The notes under the pieces are model-generated. The model did no database searches and was not told the origin of the DNA. It saw only the letters and a program-made list of their open reading frames with translations. Position numbers and translations under genes: made by a program. Of a stretch of DNA of 11,652 nt, positions 6,582 to 11,652 are shown piece after piece. The stretch is from Candidatus Thorarchaeota archaeon (GTDB lineage Archaea; Asgardarchaeota; Thorarchaeia; Thorarchaeales; Thorarchaeaceae): contig JAEORG010000019.1 of the NCBI GenBank assembly GCA_016841005.1, forward strand, positions 1 to 11,652, read 5' to 3'. Position 1 is the stretch's first letter. Each line of letters opens with the position of its first letter.

Positions 6582-8228
6582 ATGAAGTGGGAGAGAAGAC
6601 TGAAACACATCATACTAGGATTTCCATTTATTCTCTTGTTCACATTCCTTATATTACCAGTCACTATGGTTTTAGTTCAAGGACTCTTCTATGGCCCTGG
6701 ATCAACCTTTTTTGAAGTAATCAATTCTGTCGTGACCCAGAGAGTTCTCTCATTTACAATTACACAGGCTTTGCTAAGTACAATGTTAGCATTAGCTCTT
6801 GGACTTCCTGGTGCCGTGATTTTTGGAAAGGTGAGTTTCAGAGGAAAGGCATACTTCAAAGCATTTCTCATCATCCCTTTCATTCTGCCACCCATCGTTG
6901 TTGTCATTGGTTTTCTACAAATGTTTGGAAGTGGAGGGATAATTGACTCCTTTCTGATGCTTCTATTAGGTAGTCATCAATCTGTCATCGACTTCTCGAG
7001 TGGATATGTAGGCATCATCCTCGCACATGCATTCTATAACATTCCACTCTTTCTGTTAATCGTATCTGCGTCACTAGAACGTCTAAATCCAGAAATTGAA
7101 GAAGTTGCAGAAACCTTAGGAGCAAACTCAGTTCAAAGGTTCCGGAGGATAATCTTCCCTCACATACGATCATCAATACTTGCAGCCTCGATTCTGACAT
7201 TCTTGTTTTGTTTTATGTCGTTCCCAATTGTACTGGCATTAGGGAAAGGAGCCTTTATGACCATCGAGGTGCAAATTTGGAATGCCTTCCGTTTCTTTGA
7301 TTATGGTGAAGCAAGTTCACTAGCACTGATTCAGATTATAGTCACGATGTGCTTAGCGTATACATACACCCGAGTAGGCTCTGGAGATAATGGGTCAACG
7401 GGAAAAACATCGTATGTTAAACCAGCATCATATTCTTCCCTTTCCACACTCACTAGGATTTTAATTGGATTATACTTTCTTACAATTGTCCTATTGAGTC
7501 TAGGTCCAATGCTATCGGTAATAAGAGCTGCAGTTTGGGATCCTAATATCTCCGCTTTTTCCTTAGATGGTTTTCAGAACTTAATGGATCCATCGCCAGG
7601 AGGAGGATTTGTACCACTCATTAATTCGTTATTTTATGCCACGCTTGCGACAATATTCTCACTGGTACTAGGTACACTCCTTGCATATACTCAAAAGTCG
7701 CATATACGAGGGCTTCCTAGTCTTACTTCATTAATGATTCTTCTCCCACTAGGTGTATCTGCAATAACTATTGCATACGGACTAATGTTGACCATAGCAG
7801 TTCCATTAGGCATCAGTTCTAATCCCTGGCCTCTCATTGTTATAGCTCAAACGCTCATTGGTATTCCATTCAGCGCAAGAGCAGTCGAGATTGCACTCTC
7901 GAAAATCGACCGTAATTTGATGGAACAAGCAGAGTCTTTAGGTGCGAGTACACTTCAGAGACTCTTCTTTTTGGAATTACCTCTTATCGCTCCTGGACTC
8001 TTAGTTGGCGCAGTATTCTCATTTGCTATGGCTATAGGTGAAATGTCTGCAACCATATTTCTTGCAACACCAGAAAACTTCACACTGGCGATAATCGTGT
8101 ATCGAGATTTAGCTGTTCGGAAATTTGTACAGGCAGGAGCAGCCTCCTTAGTTCTTGTAGTGGTTTGCGTGATAGCTTTCATTATCATCGAGAAATTCTC
8201 CGAAAATGGATATGGAGGAACTTTGTAA
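6582..8228 (+). CDS. thiP: ThiP: thiamine ABC transporter permease, fused double-MetI type
   Basis: 548 residues, close to E. coli ThiP (about 536). Two homologous membrane halves are fused head to tail. Each carries the cytoplasmic EAA loop that docks the ATPase: EVAETLGANSVQRF (174-187) and EQAESLGASTLQRL (448-461). Roughly a dozen hydrophobic segments are visible, with a polar linker at about 265-290 between the halves. The same fold serves ferric-iron transporters such as FbpB, so the thiamine assignment rests mainly on the adjacent ThiB and divergent ThiR. GAGG at 6570-6573, 8 nt before ATG 6582, supports the start. The stop overlaps the thiQ start by one base (TAATG), suggesting translational coupling and a fixed subunit ratio. 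Confidence 0.92.
   Translation: MKWERRLKHIILGFPFILLFTFLILPVTMVLVQGLFYGPGSTFFEVINSVVTQRVLSFTITQALLSTMLALALGLPGAVIFGKVSFRGKAYFKAFLIIPFILPPIVVVIGFLQMFGSGGIIDSFLMLLLGSHQSVIDFSSGYVGIILAHAFYNIPLFLLIVSASLERLNPEIEEVAETLGANSVQRFRRIIFPHIRSSILAASILTFLFCFMSFPIVLALGKGAFMTIEVQIWNAFRFFDYGEASSLALIQIIVTMCLAYTYTRVGSGDNGSTGKTSYVKPASYSSLSTLTRILIGLYFLTIVLLSLGPMLSVIRAAVWDPNISAFSLDGFQNLMDPSPGGGFVPLINSLFYATLATIFSLVLGTLLAYTQKSHIRGLPSLTSLMILLPLGVSAITIAYGLMLTIAVPLGISSNPWPLIVIAQTLIGIPFSARAVEIALSKIDRNLMEQAESLGASTLQRLFFLELPLIAPGLLVGAVFSFAMAIGEMSATIFLATPENFTLAIIVYRDLAVRKFVQAGAASLVLVVVCVIAFIIIEKFSENGYGGTL
8215..8220 (+). promoter_or_regulatory. Ribosome binding site that sets the thiQ start
   Basis: GGAGGA inside the last codons of thiP, 7 nt before ATG 8228. 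It rules against the longer in-frame start at 8165, which would overlap thiP by 64 bases. Confidence 0.65.
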
Positions 8229-9277
8229 TGGTCCAAGTAGAAATCAATAATCTCTGGAAAAGATTCCCAGATGGTACAACAATAGGTCCTATCAATCTAA
8301 CCATTACTGATGGGGAGATGGTAACTTTACTAGGTCCGAGTGGCTCGGGAAAAACAACTACTCTTAGGATGGTTGCAGGATTCATTACTCCTGATAGTGG
8401 GACACTCTGCTTTGATGGCAGAAATGTAATTGATATGGCTCCAAGAGAAAGAAAAATCGGAATGGTTGTGCAGTCGACCGCATTATTTCCAAATATGAAT
8501 GTATATCAAAATATTTCCTTTGCATTGGATGTAGCAGGATGGAAACAAGACGCCACTATCAAGAGAGTTGAGAATTTGTCAGAGATGCTTGGGATAAAGA
8601 CTTTATTGAATCGTAGAATTGATGAAATAAGTGGTGGTGAGAGTCAGCGTGTTGCTGTAGCAAGAGCGCTTGCACTTGAACCGGAGCTACTACTTCTTGA
8701 TGAACCATTTAGTGCATTAGATCCTAAACTAAGGCTCTACCTCCAACAAGAGATACGTAATTTGCAAAAAGAATTGGAAATTTCCACCTTATACGTTACC
8801 CACAATCAATCAGAGGCTTTTGCCATTTCCGATAGAATTGCAATACTAAATGAGGGTATAATAGTCCAAACAGGAATACCTGACGAACTCTACTCAAATC
8901 CCTCTGATGAGTTCGTGGCCACTTTTATTGGAGGCGGCAGCATACTTCGTGGGTTAGTATTAGACCATAAAAAAGGAGTTTTGAAAATAGACCTTGGTAA
9001 CACTATAATTACTGTTGAGGGTGAAGCGAGAATAGGTAACAATATTGCACTATCAATAAAACCGGAAGACATTGTTATAACCGATGAATCTAATGGAATT
9101 CCAGCTGTGGTTATTACTAAGACTGCACAAGTAGGATATCATCGAGTTGAACTTGATATAAATGGTCAAATAGTAACGACTGAGATTTCACCAAAGGATT
9201 CGTTGAAGATTAGAGTTGGGGATCAAGTATTCATCGAGATTAATCAAGCTGGAGTTGACGTAATAAATCAAGAATAG
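8228..9277 (+). CDS. thiQ: ThiQ: ATP-binding subunit of thiamine ABC importer, with TOBE-like tail
   Basis: 349 residues. All nucleotide-binding motifs are intact: Walker A GPSGSGKT (36-43), Q-loop Gln82, signature ISGGESQRVA (134-143), Walker B LLLLDEPF (154-161), D-loop SALD (162-165) and H-loop His192. The signature has Glu in place of the usual Gln after GG. E. coli ThiQ stops near residue 232; this protein continues for more than 100 residues (about 240-345) with beta-rich TOBE-like sequence such as ALSIKPEDIVI (274-284), as in the PotA/FbpC/MalK class. The tail could be regulatory or simply ancestral. By sequence alone it could be called a FbpC- or PotA-type ATPase; the operon with thiB and thiP makes thiamine the likely cargo. 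The stop codon lies inside the terminal hairpin at 9274-9297. Confidence 0.9.
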   Translation: MVQVEINNLWKRFPDGTTIGPINLTITDGEMVTLLGPSGSGKTTTLRMVAGFITPDSGTLCFDGRNVIDMAPRERKIGMVVQSTALFPNMNVYQNISFALDVAGWKQDATIKRVENLSEMLGIKTLLNRRIDEISGGESQRVAVARALALEPELLLLDEPFSALDPKLRLYLQQEIRNLQKELEISTLYVTHNQSEAFAISDRIAILNEGIIVQTGIPDELYSNPSDEFVATFIGGGSILRGLVLDHKKGVLKIDLGNTIITVEGEARIGNNIALSIKPEDIVITDESNGIPAVVITKTAQVGYHRVELDINGQIVTTEISPKDSLKIRVGDQVFIEINQAGVDVINQE

Positions 9278-9297
9278 CTACTCTATGGAGTAGCTAT
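9274..9297. terminator. Perfect inverted repeat shared by two convergent gene ends
   Basis: ATAGCTACTC (9274-9283) and GAGTAGCTAT (9288-9297) form an uninterrupted 10-bp stem with a 4-nt TATG loop. It contains the TAG of thiQ and the first base of the opposing gene's stop codon, and fills the whole 19-bp intergenic gap. Being symmetric it would fold in both transcripts, so a bidirectional 3'-end or termination element is plausible. No clear U-tract follows on either strand, so intrinsic termination is uncertain and an RNA-stabilising hairpin is equally possible. Confidence 0.55.
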
Positions 9298-11039
9298 CAG
9301 AGATCTGCACATGTAAGATGCTCTTTGAGTTCTTGAAGCACCTTTTGTTTCACAGCTTCCACATTTCCACCTTGGCTCTCAATGACGATGTCTTGAAGCA
9401 CCCCATTCATTCTATCATATGTTAAAGTGACCTCAGCAGTTCCTGCACCATGAGGCTCTGCGAAGATATAGTGCGTACGGATAAACTCATGGTCTTCCTG
9501 CACTTCTTCATCGATTGATATAATGACCTTTGTATTGAGATAACTCTCTATATTCTCGGGGTTGCATCGTTCATTGAGTGCATGCCTAATGAGATGGTCT
9601 TTCTCGATTCGTCCACCCATCCAGTCCATTGATTTCTTAAGTCCAATTACAATCACGAACCAGAGAACAATAGCTAATCCAAAGAACAAGAGCGGATATT
9701 GGGGAGCCAATGCTGCAAATGGCGTAATGTATTCACCTGTGATTGCCAGAACAATATCAAATGCAATTGTACCTGATAGTACAAGCTGAATGACATTGAG
9801 TACATCACCAGTCCTCTCACTAGCTCGAATCACTTCACTTGTACTACGTGTGTTATCACGTAGTGCACTATACACCCTTCGCATTTGCTGTTCAATCTGT
9901 GTGGACAGAAGTGTCTGTAATCCTTCCACTTCATTCTTTATACTCGTCAATACGAGGTCAATATCAGCGATTCTCTCGATTAACGAAGAAAATCCAGAAT
10001 CTATATCCAGTAACTGTTTCATTTCAGGATCAATATATCCTGAGGCTTGTTGCCACCTCTTGGAAATCATAGGGAATCCCCTGTGAAGATATCCCTGTGT
10101 GGAGGTAAGTATAGTATAGTTTGCAGTTGCATCTGTTAGGATGTTTTGCGCTTTTGTTATGACTGTATAATCTCCCTCTGTGGTTCTTTCAAGGAGTTCA
10201 ACAACTCGAGTAAGCTCATCTCCAAGTAAGGACATCCTATTAAAGAGACCATCAACAAAGATCTCCGCACTCCTTAGAAGTGAGTAGAATGTCATAATCG
10301 TTTCATATTCTTTCCAATTAGGAGATACAATCAGCATACCTCCGTCGCCCATGAAGATACGAGTATTCTTCTCAGGAATTATATGCACGAGGTGCATATT
10401 ATCAAGAATTTGTTCCAACTCATTTTGATACTCCTCACCATCCATGTAAAAATCTGGGTTGTTCTCAAGGGGATCTATTGTACTAGCTAAAAGTCCAAGA
10501 AACTTGTATCTACTGTTGGGAGTTCCTTTGAATATGCAGTCGAGTATTGATCGTTGATGATGTGTAAGAAGTGTGTCCATCATGAGCGATGAATCATTCA
10601 TTAAATCAGTCACAACTCGAGCGAGATGGTCTATAGAAACTGTAGGTGAATCAGAGAGGCGGTTATCTCCTATTTGAGCCATTTCACAACCGTAGATGAC
10701 ATGACCCTCATGACTCATGAACATACCAATAATTTCCTCTTGCTCGATGGTATCCGATGGATCTTGCATAGAAGCTTCACATGCAATGTATTCTGAACCT
10801 TTGGAATCCAACACACGCACTGAATTACAGCGTTTTTCAGACACGAAAGTAGTCCTTTCAGGCCACTCATCCATAAGCATAGTAACGAACTCGCCATGGA
10901 GGGTTCGTTTGGACATCAGTTTCTGACCAATGGCTTCAAGGGTGTTTCGGTCACTTGGAAGAAATTCGCTTAGGATGAGCTTCACTCCACCTATTTTAAT
11001 GGACTCAAGTAGTTGATCTTTTATGAGGTCTTCTACCAT
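9297..11039 (-). CDS. Unrecognised membrane protein: soluble N-domain, helical stalk, two TM helices, cytoplasmic-type C-domain
   Basis: 580 residues; I do not recognise the family. Visible parts are a mixed alpha/beta N-terminal region (1-135), a helical region with little aromatic content (about 245-410, including MSLLGDELTRVVELLERT and IERIADIDLVLTSIKNEVEG, coiled-coil-like), two membrane helices (about 413-435 and 447-467) joined by a short loop, a basic GLKKSMDW exit, and a C-terminal alpha/beta domain (about 475-580) with TKVIISIDEEV and AEVTLTYDRM strands. A long helical stalk running straight into two close TM helices resembles CorA-type topology, but the GMN pore motif is absent (the loop reads GEYITPF) and sequence follows TM2. 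No signal peptide is present, so both soluble parts probably face the cytoplasm. It is coupled to the upstream zinc-ribbon gene by a TAATG overlap. Confidence 0.8.
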   Translation of the reverse strand: MVEDLIKDQLLESIKIGGVKLILSEFLPSDRNTLEAIGQKLMSKRTLHGEFVTMLMDEWPERTTFVSEKRCNSVRVLDSKGSEYIACEASMQDPSDTIEQEEIIGMFMSHEGHVIYGCEMAQIGDNRLSDSPTVSIDHLARVVTDLMNDSSLMMDTLLTHHQRSILDCIFKGTPNSRYKFLGLLASTIDPLENNPDFYMDGEEYQNELEQILDNMHLVHIIPEKNTRIFMGDGGMLIVSPNWKEYETIMTFYSLLRSAEIFVDGLFNRMSLLGDELTRVVELLERTTEGDYTVITKAQNILTDATANYTILTSTQGYLHRGFPMISKRWQQASGYIDPEMKQLLDIDSGFSSLIERIADIDLVLTSIKNEVEGLQTLLSTQIEQQMRRVYSALRDNTRSTSEVIRASERTGDVLNVIQLVLSGTIAFDIVLAITGEYITPFAALAPQYPLLFFGLAIVLWFVIVIGLKKSMDWMGGRIEKDHLIRHALNERCNPENIESYLNTKVIISIDEEVQEDHEFIRTHYIFAEPHGAGTAEVTLTYDRMNGVLQDIVIESQGGNVEAVKQKVLQELKEHLTCADL

Positions 11040-11647
11040 TAAGTTCCCTCCTTCTTGCGCTTTTTCTCATAATTCTCCTTTTCAGTACCAAACCAACCAA
11101 AGTTGAATGATGGGAGATATGCTTGAGTCTTATATGGGATATCTTCGATATCTCCGATTGGAATCTCTTCACTGATATCACATGAATCACACTTGAATGA
11201 AATAGTGGAGCCATTCACTATTACAGAATATAGTGCTCCACAGCTATGATGAATCAATGACACAACTTCTTGCTGGATAGATTCTGTTGCATTCTTTATT
11301 TTGTCATGACCAAGTTCTGTAAGGCGATATGCAGTAACAAATCCATATTGAGAAGTACTTACTCTAAGAATGGAAATTAATCTCAGGTTTAGTAGATCCT
11401 CCAGATCATCCTTTCCTTCTCGACTAATGTTTAACCATTCCCTAGTTCCATCAAGCATTGGCACACTCCATGGAGCGTAATCGTAATCCCGAAATACTCC
11501 ATCAACAATTCCTTGATAGATTATCGCCATTAAGGGAAGTTCCTTAACCCAAATTGGATTTTCTTCATGACCTTCACGTGTATAAGCATCGATTACTAGT
11601 AATAATCTCATCATATCGTCTGTGAATTCCTCAGCCAATGACTCCAT
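11039..11647 (-). CDS. Unrecognised winged-helix-like protein with atypical zinc ribbon
   Basis: 202 residues from ATG 11647. The 5 bases to the right edge are open in this frame, so the real start may lie outside the window. Residues about 8-120 are mostly helical and end in YGFVTAYRLTELGHDKI (101-117), a pattern common to the wing strand and following helix of archaeal winged-helix proteins (Y-x-LT-x-x-G). Residues 133-156 hold H-x2-C (His133, Cys136) and C-x2-C (Cys153, Cys156) spaced 16 apart, like a zinc ribbon with one His replacing Cys. The tail is basic (KKRKKEGT). DNA or RNA binding is plausible but unproven; a protein-protein role with its membrane partner is equally possible. Its TAA stop overlaps the next ATG by one base, so the two products probably work together. 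Confidence 0.75.
   Translation of the reverse strand: MESLAEEFTDDMMRLLLVIDAYTREGHEENPIWVKELPLMAIIYQGIVDGVFRDYDYAPWSVPMLDGTREWLNISREGKDDLEDLLNLRLISILRVSTSQYGFVTAYRLTELGHDKIKNATESIQQEVVSLIHHSCGALYSVIVNGSTISFKCDSCDISEEIPIGDIEDIPYKTQAYLPSFNFGWFGTEKENYEKKRKKEGT
11046..11053 (-). promoter_or_regulatory. Strong ribosome binding site inside the end of the upstream gene
   Basis: AAGGAGGG on the minus strand, 6 nt before ATG 11039, is the best Shine-Dalgarno in the window. It is embedded in the last codons of the 202-residue gene, so the two-TM protein is expected to be translated efficiently and coupled to it. Confidence 0.65.
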
Positions 11648-11652
11648 ACCCC

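Noticed and set aside
8165..8227. Upstream 21-codon extension of thiQ
   Set aside because: It would overlap thiP by 64 bases; ATG 8228 has GGAGGA at 7 nt and yields the standard start of an ABC ATPase.
7955..8236. Minus-strand 93-residue frame
   Set aside because: Antisense to the end of thiP; low complexity and no domain.
5447..9277. Ferric-iron (FbpABC-type) transporter
   Set aside because: The permease and ATPase would fit, but the binding protein matches ThiB motif by motif, including the thiamine-stacking aromatics, and thiR is adjacent.
9331..9402. 12-bp direct repeat TCTTGAAGCACC at 9331 and 9391
   Set aside because: Both copies are in the same coding frame 60 bases apart (V-L-Q-E / V-L-Q-D); coincidental codon reuse is enough.
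9297..11039. CorA magnesium channel
   Set aside because: Topology is suggestive but the GMN motif is absent and a C-terminal domain follows TM2.

Overview
The window (about 40% G+C by eye) reads as archaeal chromosome. The main reasons are an archaeal-type ThiR regulator (helix-turn-helix plus thiamine-phosphate-synthase-like ThiN domain), TATA-box-like promoters combined with Shine-Dalgarno sites, and a secreted Ig-like surface protein dense in N-glycosylation sequons. The mix, including a glycyl radical enzyme, would suit an anaerobic archaeon, possibly an Asgard/Thorarchaeota-type MAG. That lineage guess is inference only.

Layout, left to right. (1) 1-1765, minus: the N-terminal 588 residues of a glycyl radical enzyme that runs off the left edge. 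It is fully open and carries the thiyl-radical cysteine motif. (2) 1928-3484, plus: a secreted or membrane-anchored protein of four Ig-like repeats with three C-terminal membrane segments. (3) 3487-4359, minus: a GNAT-type acetyltransferase, ending 2 bp from the preceding convergent gene. (4) 4428-5354, minus: thiR. (5) 5447-9277, plus: thiB-thiP-thiQ, a complete thiamine ABC importer, divergent from thiR. (6) 9274-9297: a perfect 10-bp inverted repeat covering the stop codons of two convergent genes. (7) 11647-9297, minus: a translationally coupled pair of unrecognised genes. The upstream one encodes a winged-helix-like plus zinc-ribbon protein; the downstream one encodes a 580-residue protein with a helical stalk and two membrane helices.

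The best understood unit is thiR/thiBPQ. ThiB captures thiamine (or its phosphates) outside the membrane, ThiP forms the channel and ThiQ drives it. ThiR probably senses thiamine phosphate through its ThiN domain. The 92-bp divergent spacer holds two opposed TATA-like boxes. Between them lie an 8-bp direct repeat and a palindrome, exactly where both start sites would fall, so one bound regulator could silence both directions.

The least explained part is the right-hand two-gene module. No tRNA, rRNA, CRISPR array, insertion sequence or phage gene was seen. No gene-free stretch exceeds 300 bases; the longest is the 162-bp divergent spacer at 1766-1927.
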